Source: Mycolicibacterium sp. HK-90
Lineage (GTDB): Bacteria; Actinomycetota; Actinomycetes; Mycobacteriales; Mycobacteriaceae
Assembly: GCF_030486405.1 (NCBI RefSeq)
Contig: NZ_CP129613.1
Coordinates: 4,464,001-4,528,000, forward strand
Direction of reading: 5' to 3'
DNA length: 64,000 nt
Part shown: positions 1 through 8,269 of the stretch, in pieces
Layout of the letters: each line of letters opens with the position of its first letter
Numbering within the stretch: the stretch's first letter is position 1
The notes under the pieces: model-generated
The model's database searches: none
What the model was told of the DNA's origin: nothing
What the model saw: only the letters and a program-made list of their open reading frames with translations
Translations under genes and position numbers: made by a program

Positions 1-2
1 GG

Positions 3-122
3 TCACCGGCGCCGGCCGCGGCTCGGTCGGGTGAAGTCGCCGCCACGGACCCGTTCACGGTTCCGGGCTCGACCTGTGACGAAGTGTTCGAGGTGACCGC
101 GCGCCTGGATGTCGTCCCCTGA
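3..122 (+). CDS. C-terminal end of an unidentified protein (5' part lies outside the window)
   Basis: An open frame enters from the left edge and stops at TGA 120-122, giving about 39 residues that end in DVVP. About four fifths of its codons end in G or C, as expected of a real gene in this genome. The stretch TCDEVFEVTARLD is not recognisable to me as a family signature. It could be the tail of a secreted or hypothetical protein. No start, domain or signal can be seen because the gene begins before the window. The frame could also be open by chance, since it is short. Confidence 0.4.
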   Translation, partial: SPAPAAARSGEVAATDPFTVPGSTCDEVFEVTARLDVVP

Positions 123-248
123 GCCGGACGAAACCGTTGCCGTCGGCCGGCTCGTCGCCACCTCCGGGAGCCTCGGTGCCGGTGCTCCACCGGCACCGGC
201 GGCGACGCATGATCCCCAGCTCAGCGCGGCTGCTCTGGTAGCCTCTAA

Positions 249-259
249 CCAAATATTGG
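249..259. promoter_or_regulatory. Short palindrome upstream of the tandem TetR gene
   Basis: CCAA-ATA-TTGG is an 11-base inverted repeat about 23 bases before the ATG of the TetR-type gene. A second TGGG/CCCA pair follows. TetR proteins commonly bind palindromes in their own promoters, so this may be an autoregulatory site. The arms are only four bases long, so the call is weak. The rest of 123-281 shows no gene. Confidence 0.3.
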
Positions 260-281
260 GTCAGTTCGTGGCCCAAAACGT

Positions 282-1631
282 ATGACGGGAGCCAGCAATC
301 GTGGAGCCGCTGTGGGCCGTCCCCAGGTAACGCCTGGGGAGCGCAAGACGCTCAAGCGCACCCCAGGTCGCGCAACCGACGCCGGCTCCACCGCTGAGGA
401 CCGCACGCGCCGCACCGAGATCCTCCAGACGGCGGCCTCGTTGATCGCCACGTCAGGCCTGCGCACGTCGCTGCAGGAGATCGCGGACGCGGCCGGCATC
501 CTGCCGGGCAGCCTTTACCACCATTTCGAATCCAAGGAAGCGATCCTGGTGGAACTGCTCGAGCGGTACCACGAGGATCTCGATCGCATCGCCGAGCAGG
601 CGCAGAGCCGCCTGGACGGTCCCGATCCGGCGTCGCCGTTCGACCGTATCGCCGAACTCGGCGCGGATATCGCGCGATGCGCCGTGGCGCACCGGGCGGC
701 ACTTCAGATGTCGTTCTACGAGAGTCCCAGTTCCAACCCGGAGCTCATGGCGCTGGCACAGCGCCGGCCGACGGCCACCCTGGAGGCCATGCAGCAGACG
801 CTTCGGGCCGCCCGGTGGAGCGGCTATCTGCGCGCCGACATCGACCTGGCCGTCCTGTCCGACCGGATGTGCCAATCGATGCTGCGGGTGGGTCTCGACG
901 TCACGCGGCACAACGCCGCGCCGGAGAAGGTCGCCATCCTCCTCTGCCGAATCCTGCTGGAAGGCCTGTCCTCCGGCCACCCCACCGATGCCGAACTCGA
1001 TCGCTCTCCGGCGTTCCTGGCGGCAGACGATGTGGTGCAGAGCTGGATCGTCGAGGCCGGCTCCGAGGCCGACGACAAAACCGCCCACATCCGGGCGGTG
1101 GCCCGGGCCGAGTTCGGCCGGCGCGGCTACGAGGGCACGACCGTACGGGACATCGCCTCGGCGGCCGGCATGGGCACCGGCACCGTGTACCGCCTCATCG
1201 GATCCAAGGACGAACTGCTCGCGGCGATCATGCAGTCCTTCGGCGAGAAGATCGCGGTCGGCTGGAACAGTGTGCTGAGCTCCGAGGGCACGGTGATCGA
1301 GAAGCTCGATGCGCTGAGTTGGATTCACACCAATGCACTGGACCAGTTCGGCGACGAGTTCCGGATTCAGCTGGCGTGGATGCGCCAGTCACCGCCGGAC
1401 ACGCCCAATCCCGGCTGGTTGTTCACGCAACGCGTCAAACAGGTGAAATCGCTTCTCACCCAAGGGATCAAGGCCGGAGAAATCGGTATCGACAGCCCTT
1501 CCAACGAGATTCTGGCCCGGTCGGTCATCGGCGTGGGGTGGATACCGGAGAACATCCTGCGACAGCTGGGCACCCGCGCCTCGCAGATCCACGTCCGTGA
1601 CACCAGTCTGCGCGGAGTGGTCGCGCGCTAG
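282..1631 (+). CDS. Tandem (double-domain) TetR-family transcriptional regulator
   Basis: This 449-residue cytoplasmic DNA-binding protein carries two complete TetR units in one chain. The first helix-turn-helix is at about residues 45-90 (TSLQEIADAAGILPGSLYHHF) and the second at about 265-315 (TTVRDIASAAGMGTGTVYR). Ordinary TetR proteins are about 200 residues, so this is roughly two fused monomers. Each half has its own ligand-binding-type helical region. The ATG at 282 has no clear ribosome site. An in-frame GTG at 312, preceded by GGAG, is an alternative start that loses ten residues. The gene converges with the remnant at 1638 with six bases between them. Target and ligand are unknown, but the neighbouring fatty-acid-type genes make lipid or acyl-CoA control plausible. 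Confidence 0.85.
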   Translation: MTGASNRGAAVGRPQVTPGERKTLKRTPGRATDAGSTAEDRTRRTEILQTAASLIATSGLRTSLQEIADAAGILPGSLYHHFESKEAILVELLERYHEDLDRIAEQAQSRLDGPDPASPFDRIAELGADIARCAVAHRAALQMSFYESPSSNPELMALAQRRPTATLEAMQQTLRAARWSGYLRADIDLAVLSDRMCQSMLRVGLDVTRHNAAPEKVAILLCRILLEGLSSGHPTDAELDRSPAFLAADDVVQSWIVEAGSEADDKTAHIRAVARAEFGRRGYEGTTVRDIASAAGMGTGTVYRLIGSKDELLAAIMQSFGEKIAVGWNSVLSSEGTVIEKLDALSWIHTNALDQFGDEFRIQLAWMRQSPPDTPNPGWLFTQRVKQVKSLLTQGIKAGEIGIDSPSNEILARSVIGVGWIPENILRQLGTRASQIHVRDTSLRGVVAR

Positions 1632-1637
1632 CGCCGA

Positions 1638-2087
1638 TCAGCAGAAAACGTGCTTCGGCAACGTATTCGGGATGTCGAGCGAGCTCAACAGCCCGGCGGG
1701 GGCGTCGACGACGTAGGGAATCGCGTTGACCACCCGCATCGCGGTGGCGGCCATCGCCGCTTGCCCGGCACCGTTCCCTTCGGCCTCCCCCAGGTTCATC
1801 GCGCAGTGGATGTCGGGATCGCCGGCGATGTCCACCCGGTATGTCGCATCGAACTCCGATGCGGGCCAGTCTGGTGCGACATCGCGCGACATCCGGATGA
1901 TGTGCTCGATCACGATCGCCTCGCGGCCGTCGACCACCCCGGCCGCGCGCGTGCACACCGCTCCACAGGTTCCCGCCCGGATGGTCCCGAACGCCACCTC
2001 GATGTCGTGGTCGGTGATCCGTCGGTCGAGTGTTCCGCGAATCTCGGACACCTCGGCGCCTGTAACCCAAGTTTTGTTCCGAGTCAC
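1638..2087 (-). pseudogene. 3' remnant of a 2,4-diaminopentanoate dehydrogenase-like / dihydrodipicolinate reductase-like gene
   Basis: About 149 codons remain and match, by recognition, the C-terminal domain of mycobacterial NAD(P)-dependent amine dehydrogenase-like proteins. Signature stretches are GTIRAGTCGAV, IEHIIRMSRD and MRVVNAIPYVVDAPAGLL. Family members are about 350 residues and begin with an NAD-binding Rossmann domain. That half is absent: only about 110 bases separate the remnant from the next gene, and they hold a hairpin. A GTG at 2087 could start a short product, but without the nucleotide-binding domain the enzyme would not work as usual. I read it as a deletion remnant on the same strand as, and downstream of, the acyl-CoA dehydrogenase pair. 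Confidence 0.6.
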
Positions 2088-2118
2088 CGGGTCGTCTCGC
2101 CACCTTCCCCGCCACTTT

Positions 2119-2164
2119 GTCACGCCAGAGCGGCTCCCGAACGCGAGAGCCACTCTGGCGTGAC
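2119..2164. terminator. Long hairpin between acyl-CoA dehydrogenase gene and the remnant
   Basis: Two 20-base arms (2119-2138 and 2145-2164, starting GTCACGCCAGAG and ending CTCTGGCGTGAC) pair with two mismatches around a six-base loop. There is no T-tract on either side. It lies just after the stop of the leftward acyl-CoA dehydrogenase gene and just before the gene remnant. It may be a terminator for the dehydrogenase pair or a repeat that marks the deletion point. Confidence 0.5.
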
Positions 2165-2200
2165 GCTGGAGGAATCGGGGCGCCGAAAGCGCCGTGGTGC

Positions 2201-3376
2201 TCAGCGCCGGGGCAGGCCCAACACCTGGGTGGCGATGATGTTGCGCTGAATCTCCGACGTGCCACCGGCTATGGTGCCGCCGAAGCTGCGGGCATAACGC
2301 TCGAACCAGCTGGCGAAGTAGTGGTCGAGGTTCATGTGTTCGTACGGCCCGGAGGTAGTCGGATGGATCAGCCCATCCGGTCCGGCCGCGGTCAGCGCAT
2401 TCTCGAACGCATTGCGCTCGGCCTCGGAACCGAACAGTTTGAGCACCGACACCGATGCGGTGTCCGCTTCGCCTCGTGAGGCCTTGGCCAGCGCCGCAGA
2501 ACCCATGGCGCGCAAGGCCTGGTAGTCCATGATCGTGGTGGCGTACTGGTCGCGTTCCAGTTCGGTCTTGGGCTGGAAGTCGGCCAGCATGTTGTCGATT
2601 CGGTCGGCGAAGCCCAGCCACATCATCGTCCGCTCGTGGCCGAGTGATCCGTTGGCCACCCCCCAGCCGCCGTTGAGCGGGCCGACCAGGTTCTCGGCCG
2701 GCACCCGGGCATCGGTGAAGAAGACCTCGTTGAAGTCCAGGTTCTCCTCGCCGGTCATGTCGGCGAACGGCCGGCACACCACGCCGGGGGTGTCGGTCGG
2801 GATGATCAGCACGCTGATTCCCTTGTGCTTCGGCGCATCCGGGTCGGTGCGTACAAAGGTCAGCAGCCAATCGGCATCATGTGCCCCGGAGGTCCACACC
2901 TTCTGTCCGTTGACGACGAACTCGTCACCATCGCGGACGGCCCGAGTACGAAGGGACGCGAGATCCGAGCCCGCGCTGGGCTCGCTCATGCCCAGCGACG
3001 CCGTCTTCTCACCGCGCAGCACCGGCACGGCCCAGCGCTGCTTCTGCTCGTCGGAACCGAACGTAAGCAGCGATGCCGCAATGATATTGACGCCCTGGGG
3101 GTTGAAACTGTGGTAGATCCGGCGGCGGCACAGTTCGTCGAGATGGACGAAGGTCTGGACCACCGTGGCGTTGCGGCCACCGAACTCGGGCGGCTGAGCG
3201 GGCAGCAGCCAGCCGTTGTCGAACAACAGCCGCTGCCAGTCGCGGGCCCACTGCGGCATGTGCGAGACCGACCGCGGCCGCTCCAGTGTCTGCGCCTCCG
3301 ACGGGAGATTGGCATCGAGGAATGCCGAGAACTCGGCGCGGAACTCCTCGACGTCGGAATCGTATGTCAGCTGCAT
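2201..3376 (-). CDS. Acyl-CoA dehydrogenase, larger subunit of a pair (FadE-type)
   Basis: A 391-residue FAD flavoenzyme that would introduce a 2,3-double bond into an acyl-CoA. Visible family motifs are LGMSEPSAGSDLASL near residue 130 (FAD and substrate contact), FVVNGQKVWTSGA, and the C-terminal GGTSEIQRNIIA. Length is normal for the family. Its ATG follows the stop of the upstream 333-residue acyl-CoA dehydrogenase directly, with no gap. This tandem arrangement is typical of the heteromeric enzymes known from actinobacterial steroid side-chain breakdown. Bulky or branched CoA substrates are therefore likely, but the substrate is inferred from context only. Confidence 0.9.
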   Translation of the reverse strand: MQLTYDSDVEEFRAEFSAFLDANLPSEAQTLERPRSVSHMPQWARDWQRLLFDNGWLLPAQPPEFGGRNATVVQTFVHLDELCRRRIYHSFNPQGVNIIAASLLTFGSDEQKQRWAVPVLRGEKTASLGMSEPSAGSDLASLRTRAVRDGDEFVVNGQKVWTSGAHDADWLLTFVRTDPDAPKHKGISVLIIPTDTPGVVCRPFADMTGEENLDFNEVFFTDARVPAENLVGPLNGGWGVANGSLGHERTMMWLGFADRIDNMLADFQPKTELERDQYATTIMDYQALRAMGSAALAKASRGEADTASVSVLKLFGSEAERNAFENALTAAGPDGLIHPTTSGPYEHMNLDHYFASWFERYARSFGGTIAGGTSEIQRNIIATQVLGLPRR

Positions 3377-4378
3377 TTACAGTCCCCTGTAGCTCGTGCG
3401 GTATTCGGCGGCGATGGTCGCGCGGTGCTCGGCGGCACCACCCAGGAGGAGCTCACCGGCCTTGGCGCGCTTGAGCGCGAACTGCACGTCGTTCTCCCAG
3501 GTGAAGCCCATGGCCCCGAAGAGTTGCAGGCCATGCCGGAACACGATCGCCTGGCATTCCCCCGCCGATGCCTTGGCCATCGCCGACGCCAGCCGTCGGC
3601 GCGGGTCGTCGGCGGCGATGGTCAGGGCGGCGAAATACGCCAGTGCACGGGCCCTTTCGATCGCGACGTGCATGTCGACGGCCTTGTGCTGCACGGCCTG
3701 GAACGACCCGATCGCCACCCCGAACTGCTGCCGTTGCTTGACGTGTTCGAGCGCCAGGTCCAGGACTCGCTGGCAGGCGCCGACCATCGTGATGGCCATG
3801 CCGGTCAGGGCCAGGTGACGCGCCTTCTCGGTATCCACGTGTACGCGGTCCGTGTCATCGACATGCACACTGTCGAACGACACCTCGGCCACGTGCAGCA
3901 CCGGATCGAAGATCGGGCTGCGATGCACCACCGACTTGGCCGCGTCGACGAGGAAGACGCCGCCATCGGTCACCACGGCCAGAGTCTGTGCCCGGTCGCC
4001 GTCGAGCACGTGGTGCGCGGTTCCGGTCAGCACCCATCCGGTGGCATCCCGGTTGGCGGTCACACCGCTGTACACCGCGGTGCCGGCCTTGGCCGCGTCG
4101 AACCGATCCCCGGCGAGCGGAGCGTACTGCGTCATGGTCGCCAGGTAGGGCGTCAGATCGGTGGCTCGTCCGAGCTCCTCAAGCACGATAGCGAGCTCCA
4201 CCGCATTCGGCTCGGTGAGCTCGGTCCATCCCTGGTCGATGTAGCTCTGCCACAGCGGTGTCGGATCGACACCCTGCTCGGCCACCTCACGGACCAGCGT
4301 GGCCGGGCACTGTTTGGTTACCGCGTCGCGCACGGTTTCCTGCCATAGCCGCTGATCGGCATCGAATTCGAGTAGCAC
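3377..4378 (-). CDS. Acyl-CoA dehydrogenase, short partner subunit (FadE-type)
   Basis: A 333-residue acyl-CoA dehydrogenase-fold protein, shorter than the usual 380-400. The C-terminal helical domain is well kept (RQQFGVAIGSFQAVQHK and HGLQLFGAMGFTWEND). The N-terminal and middle region is weak, and the usual TEPxAGSD motif is not visible. It starts at GTG 4378, preceded by a GGAGG ribosome site, and ends directly at the ATG of the larger dehydrogenase. I infer that the two form a heteromeric enzyme in which each subunit supplies part of the FAD and active site. The gene is the first of its leftward operon and faces the amidohydrolase operon across a region with strong palindromes. Confidence 0.85.
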   Translation of the reverse strand: MLLEFDADQRLWQETVRDAVTKQCPATLVREVAEQGVDPTPLWQSYIDQGWTELTEPNAVELAIVLEELGRATDLTPYLATMTQYAPLAGDRFDAAKAGTAVYSGVTANRDATGWVLTGTAHHVLDGDRAQTLAVVTDGGVFLVDAAKSVVHRSPIFDPVLHVAEVSFDSVHVDDTDRVHVDTEKARHLALTGMAITMVGACQRVLDLALEHVKQRQQFGVAIGSFQAVQHKAVDMHVAIERARALAYFAALTIAADDPRRRLASAMAKASAGECQAIVFRHGLQLFGAMGFTWENDVQFALKRAKAGELLLGGAAEHRATIAAEYRTSYRGL

Positions 4379-4410
4379 CCCGCCGCCTCCTGCTGCACTG
4401 TCGTGTCCGG

Positions 4411-4431
4411 GAGGAGAATAGCATTCTCCTC
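4411..4431. promoter_or_regulatory. Perfect 9-3-9 palindrome, probable regulator operator
   Basis: GAGGAGAAT and ATTCTCCTC flank a three-base spacer with no mismatch. The site lies 33 bases before the GTG of the short acyl-CoA dehydrogenase and in the divergent space shared with the amidohydrolase operon. The core GAGAA-N5-TTCTC recurs near 19.75, 34.07, 42.43, 43.23 and 43.61 kb. This fits a TetR-type operator. Confidence 0.65.
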
Positions 4432-4537
4432 TGGTGATTCACCCTTCTCCTCCAGCAAGTACCTATTCTCCGAGGCGTCGCGCTGTGCGAGCGATCAGCA
4501 CCGGCGCTTACCTGCGACAAAAGGGCGTCACGTTCCG

Positions 4538-4550
4538 AGAACTATGTTCT
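4538..4550. promoter_or_regulatory. Second operator-like palindrome of the divergent region
   Basis: AGAAC-TAT-GTTCT is a perfect 5-3-5 palindrome with the same spacing as the site at 4411. It lies 107 bases before the TTG of the amidohydrolase, so it may serve the rightward promoter while 4411 serves the leftward one. A single half-site, TATTCTCC, is also present near 4463. Confidence 0.5.
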
Positions 4551-4656
4551 TGCCATAGAAGAATATGGATCTAGACTGGCTGTAAGGTCCGGCGTAAGAC
4601 GCGCGCCGTCATCAGTGCGCGCCCAGCTCTGCCGGACGAACATCGGAGGACAGGCC

Positions 4657-5772
4657 TTGGCCATAGAGCAACCAGACGGGACGCGCGTTCCTGTCATCGA
4701 CGCGAGCGTGCACGTCTTCTTCGGTTCGAACAAAGACCTGCGGCAGAACTTCTTGAAGGAACCCTTCGCCAGCCGCGGTTTCCCCGATTACGAGATGAAC
4801 TGGTACGGCGCACCGGGTGGCGAATACTCCAAGGGCACCAAGGGGCCTGATCGCCAGTACCCCGGTTCCGATCCCGACATCGCCGCGCAACACCTGTTCA
4901 CCGATCGCGGCGTCGACGTCGCGATCCTGCATCCGATGACCCGTGGCATCATGCCCGACCGTCACCTCGGTACCGCGCTGGCCGCCGCGCACAACGCGAT
5001 GATGGTGACCCGCTGGCTCGAACACGACGCGCACGGTGAGCGGTTCCGCGGCACCATCCGGGTCAATCCGGACGACATCGTCGGGGCGCTGCGCGAGATC
5101 GACAAGTACAAAGACCACCCGCGCGTGGTGCAGATCGGCGTTCCGATGCAGTCGCGCGAACTCTATGGCAAGCCCCAGTTCTGGCCGTTGTGGGAGGCCG
5201 CCGCCGACGCCGGCCTGCCGGTGGCGGTTCACATCGAGGGCGGGGCGGGGATCCAGTTCGCGCCGACCCCGTCGGGCAAGACCCGGACCTATGAGCAGTA
5301 CCTGGGATTCATGGCGCTCAACTACATCTATCACCTGATGAACATGATCGCCGAAGGCGTGTTCGAGCGGACACCGACGCTGAAGTTCGTCTGGGCCGAC
5401 GGTGCCGCGGATCTGCTGACCCCGTTCATGTGGCGGATGGATTGCTTCGGCCGCCCCCATCTCGAGCAGACCCCATGGGCGCCGAAGATGCCCAGCGATT
5501 ACCTACCTGGGCACGTGTACTTCGTCCAGGGTGCCCTCGACGGCCCCGGTGACACCGAGTTCGCCGGAGAGTGGTTGAGCTTCACCGGCAAGGAGGACAT
5601 GGTGATGTTCGGCTCCAGTTACCCGCACTGGCAACTGAACGAGCCGAAGATCCCCGGGGCATTCAGCACCGAGCAGCGCGACAAGTTGTTGTGGCGCAAT
5701 GCCGCCAAGCTGTACGGCCTGGAGGAAGTGTTCGCGAACTCCGGTTCGACATCCGCGGTTGCGGCACAGTAG
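4657..5772 (+). CDS. Amidohydrolase-2 family protein, degenerate at the metal site
   Basis: A 371-residue TIM-barrel protein of the ACMSD/resorcylate-decarboxylase type (amidohydrolase family 2). The TTG at 4657 is preferred because GGAGGA lies six bases before it; an upstream in-frame start lacks such a site. The family normally ligates a metal through an N-terminal His, two central His and a late Asp in SDYPH. Here the N-terminal DASVHVFF and VAVHIEGG remain. The usual E-H of the third strand reads WADGAADLL, and SDYPH reads GSSYPHW, so Asp is Ser. The protein is probably impaired or a partner of the intact paralogue that follows 20 bases later. Confidence 0.8.
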   Translation: MAIEQPDGTRVPVIDASVHVFFGSNKDLRQNFLKEPFASRGFPDYEMNWYGAPGGEYSKGTKGPDRQYPGSDPDIAAQHLFTDRGVDVAILHPMTRGIMPDRHLGTALAAAHNAMMVTRWLEHDAHGERFRGTIRVNPDDIVGALREIDKYKDHPRVVQIGVPMQSRELYGKPQFWPLWEAAADAGLPVAVHIEGGAGIQFAPTPSGKTRTYEQYLGFMALNYIYHLMNMIAEGVFERTPTLKFVWADGAADLLTPFMWRMDCFGRPHLEQTPWAPKMPSDYLPGHVYFVQGALDGPGDTEFAGEWLSFTGKEDMVMFGSSYPHWQLNEPKIPGAFSTEQRDKLLWRNAAKLYGLEEVFANSGSTSAVAAQ

Positions 5773-5792
5773 AGGCACGCGAGGGAGACCTG

Positions 5793-6947
5793 ATGACAAC
5801 CACCGAGCCCATCACGACGAACCCACGGGTGCCCGCGGCCGAGCGGATCGCGATCCGGTGCGTCGATTCCGACGTACACCCCATGCCCCGGCGCGGCGAG
5901 TTGATCGAGTACATCCCAGAGCCGTGGCGCAGCAAGTACTTCCTGAGCCACAAGGTCGGCGAGCAGATCTACTACGACGCACCGGATTATGCGCACGCCT
6001 ATGCGATGCGGGTGGACGCATTCCCGCCCGATGGCGAGTTCGCCTGCAGCGACCCCGATATGGCGCTGCGTCAGCTGATCATGGAGGCCGGCTCCGACAT
6101 CGCCATTCTTGAACCGACGCACTCGGAGCACCGACTGGGTGAGGCCACCGCGGCCTACTGCACGGCCACCAACTTGTGGCTGGCCAACCACTGGCTGGAC
6201 AGCCACAACAACTGGCACGAGCGGTGGCGCGGATCGGTCTGCGTGGCGATCGAGGAACCGCAGCTGGCGGTGGCCGAGATCGAGCAATGGGCCGAACACC
6301 CGTACATGGCGCAGGTTCTGATCAAGGCCGAGCCGCGGCCGTCGTGGGGTGATCCGAAGTACGACCCGATCTGGGCGGCGGCCACCAAACACGACATCAC
6401 CGTGAGCTGCCACCTGTCCCGCGGGGAGTACGAAACCCTGCCGACACCGCCGGTCGGATTGCCCAGCTATAACCACGACTTCATGGTCAGCTACTCGCTG
6501 TTGGCGGCCAACCAGGTGATGAGCCTGATCTTCGACGGGGTCTTCGACCGGTTCCCGACCCTGCGCATCGTGTTCGTCGAGCACGCCTTCACCTGGATCC
6601 TGCCGCTGATGTGGCGCATGGACGCCATCTACGAAGCCCGTAAGAGCTGGATGGACATCAAGCGCAAGCCCAGCGAATACGTCAAGGACCACATCAAGTT
6701 CACCACCCAGCCGCTGGACTACCCCGAGGACAAGACCGAACTGTCCCGGGCCTTCGAGTGGATGGAATGCGAGAAAATCCTGCTGTACTCCAGCGATTAC
6801 CCACACTGGACCTTCGACGACCCACGCTGGCTGGTCAAGCACCTGCCCGAGCACGCGCGTGAGGCCATCATGTTCCGCAACGGCATCGAGACCTACAAGC
6901 TGCCCGAGACCGTCCCGGTCCTCGAAGGACAGGTCCGGGTGCTCTGA
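5793..6947 (+). CDS. Amidohydrolase-2 family metal-dependent hydrolase or decarboxylase
   Basis: A 384-residue TIM-barrel enzyme related to the preceding gene. The ATG at 5793 follows a GAGGGAGA ribosome site. Expected metal ligands are present: CVDSDVHPMP near the start, TVSCHLSRG in the middle, VEHAFTWILPLMWRMD, and YSSDYPHWTFD near the end. The family hydrolyses C-N or C-C bonds or removes carboxylate from cyclic acids. In actinobacteria such genes often sit in terpenoid and aromatic pathways. It ends one base before the ATG of a Rieske ferredoxin, so the genes are co-transcribed. The two amidohydrolases could form a mixed complex. Confidence 0.85.
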   Translation: MTTTEPITTNPRVPAAERIAIRCVDSDVHPMPRRGELIEYIPEPWRSKYFLSHKVGEQIYYDAPDYAHAYAMRVDAFPPDGEFACSDPDMALRQLIMEAGSDIAILEPTHSEHRLGEATAAYCTATNLWLANHWLDSHNNWHERWRGSVCVAIEEPQLAVAEIEQWAEHPYMAQVLIKAEPRPSWGDPKYDPIWAAATKHDITVSCHLSRGEYETLPTPPVGLPSYNHDFMVSYSLLAANQVMSLIFDGVFDRFPTLRIVFVEHAFTWILPLMWRMDAIYEARKSWMDIKRKPSEYVKDHIKFTTQPLDYPEDKTELSRAFEWMECEKILLYSSDYPHWTFDDPRWLVKHLPEHAREAIMFRNGIETYKLPETVPVLEGQVRVL

Positions 6948-6948
6948 G

Positions 6949-7341
6949 ATGACCGAACCGGAGAAGCGCCAACGGCTCGCGCAGGGACGCGAGCATGTCG
7001 TGGCCACCGTCGACGAAATCCCGCCCGGCACACACAAGCTGGTGCCGATCGGGCGGCACGGAGTGGGCGTGTACAACGTCAACGGCACGTTCTACGCGAT
7101 CGCCAACTATTGCCCGCACGAGGGCGGACCGCTCTGCTCCGGCCGGGCTCGGGGTCGCACGATCGTGGACGAGGACGTACCCGGCGACGCGGTGATGGTC
7201 CGCGACAAGGAGTTCATCTATTGCCCATGGCACCAATGGGGTTTCGAGCTGGCGACCGGCACCACCGCGGTGAAGCCGGAATGGAGTATCCGTACCTACC
7301 CGGTCCGTGTGGTTGGAGATGATGTGTTGGTGATGGCATGA
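6949..7341 (+). CDS. Rieske [2Fe-2S] ferredoxin
   Basis: A 130-residue soluble Rieske protein. The cluster ligands are C55 and H57 in NYCPHEGGPLC and C92 and H95 in YCPWHQWGF. The protein is about the size of ferredoxin components that pass electrons to Rieske oxygenases. An insertion between the two motifs makes it slightly longer than the usual 105-110 residues. It overlaps the next hydrolase gene by an ATGA. No oxygenase is in this operon, so its electron acceptor may be the Rieske oxygenase at 34.7 kb or an enzyme elsewhere. A direct regulatory or structural role with the amidohydrolases cannot be excluded. Confidence 0.85.
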   Translation: MTEPEKRQRLAQGREHVVATVDEIPPGTHKLVPIGRHGVGVYNVNGTFYAIANYCPHEGGPLCSGRARGRTIVDEDVPGDAVMVRDKEFIYCPWHQWGFELATGTTAVKPEWSIRTYPVRVVGDDVLVMA

Positions 7342-8246
7342 CCGCGACGTTGGGCACCCCCGAACTCAAGCCGGGCGAGAAGACCATGGAGGTCAACGGC
7401 GGCAACGTCGTCTACGAAATCCTCGGCGACAAGGGCGATTTCATCGCGCTGACTCCCGGCGGCCGGTTCAGCAAGGACATTCCGGGCCTGCGGCCGTTGG
7501 CCGAGGCCCTCGTCGAGGGCGGCTACCGGGTGCTGCTGTGGGACCGGCCGAACTGCGGCAGGTCGGACGTGCAGTTCTACGGGCAGAGCGAATCACACAT
7601 GCGGGCCGAGACGCTGTACCACCTGATCACCGGCCTGGACATCGGGCCGTGCTTCATCCTCGGTGGCTCCGGTGGCGCGCGGGACTCGATGCTGACCACC
7701 ATGCTCTATCCCGAGATCGTCCGAAAGCTGGTGGTGTGGAACATCGTCGGCGGTGTGTACGGCTCGTTTGTTCTCGGTGGCCACTACATCACGCCGAGCA
7801 TCCTGGCGGTGCGCGGACTCGGTATCGAAGGGTTGCTGAACGTGCCGGAGTGGCGCGAGCGGATCTCGGAGAACCCCGCGAACCGCCGGCGCCTGCTCGA
7901 CCTCGACGCCGACGAGTTCCTCAAGGTCATGCTGCGTTGGCTCAATGCGTTCGTGTCGAAACCCGGCCAGACCATCCCGGGTGTTCCCGACGAGATGTTC
8001 GACAACATCACCGTGCCCACCCTGATCATCCGCGGCGGCGAGAACGACTGGGACCATCCCAAGCGCACCTCGCTTGAGGTGAGTTGCCTGATCAAGGGTT
8101 CCAAGCTGATCGACCCACCCTGGCCCGAGGACGCCTGGGAGCGCGCCGGCGAGAAGTTCGCGCAGAGCGGCGGAAAGACGTTCTGCCTGTTCGACACCTG
8201 GGTGCAGGCCGCCCCGGCGATCATCGAATTCCTGAGGTCCTCGTGA
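7338..8246 (+). CDS. Alpha/beta hydrolase
   Basis: A 302-residue alpha/beta hydrolase. The nucleophile elbow is LGGSGGARDS with Ser111. The oxyanion region is LTPGGRFS, where most relatives have HG. The acid is probably in the IIRGGENDWDHP stretch. The expected late histidine is not obvious to me. The gene is last in a four-gene operon with two amidohydrolases and a Rieske ferredoxin, with an ATGA overlap to the ferredoxin. It would hydrolyse an ester, lactone or ring-cleavage product of the same pathway. The exact substrate is unknown. Confidence 0.8.
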   Translation: MTATLGTPELKPGEKTMEVNGGNVVYEILGDKGDFIALTPGGRFSKDIPGLRPLAEALVEGGYRVLLWDRPNCGRSDVQFYGQSESHMRAETLYHLITGLDIGPCFILGGSGGARDSMLTTMLYPEIVRKLVVWNIVGGVYGSFVLGGHYITPSILAVRGLGIEGLLNVPEWRERISENPANRRRLLDLDADEFLKVMLRWLNAFVSKPGQTIPGVPDEMFDNITVPTLIIRGGENDWDHPKRTSLEVSCLIKGSKLIDPPWPEDAWERAGEKFAQSGGKTFCLFDTWVQAAPAIIEFLRSS

Positions 8247-8269
8247 GGACGACCGCGGCCGCCGGATCC

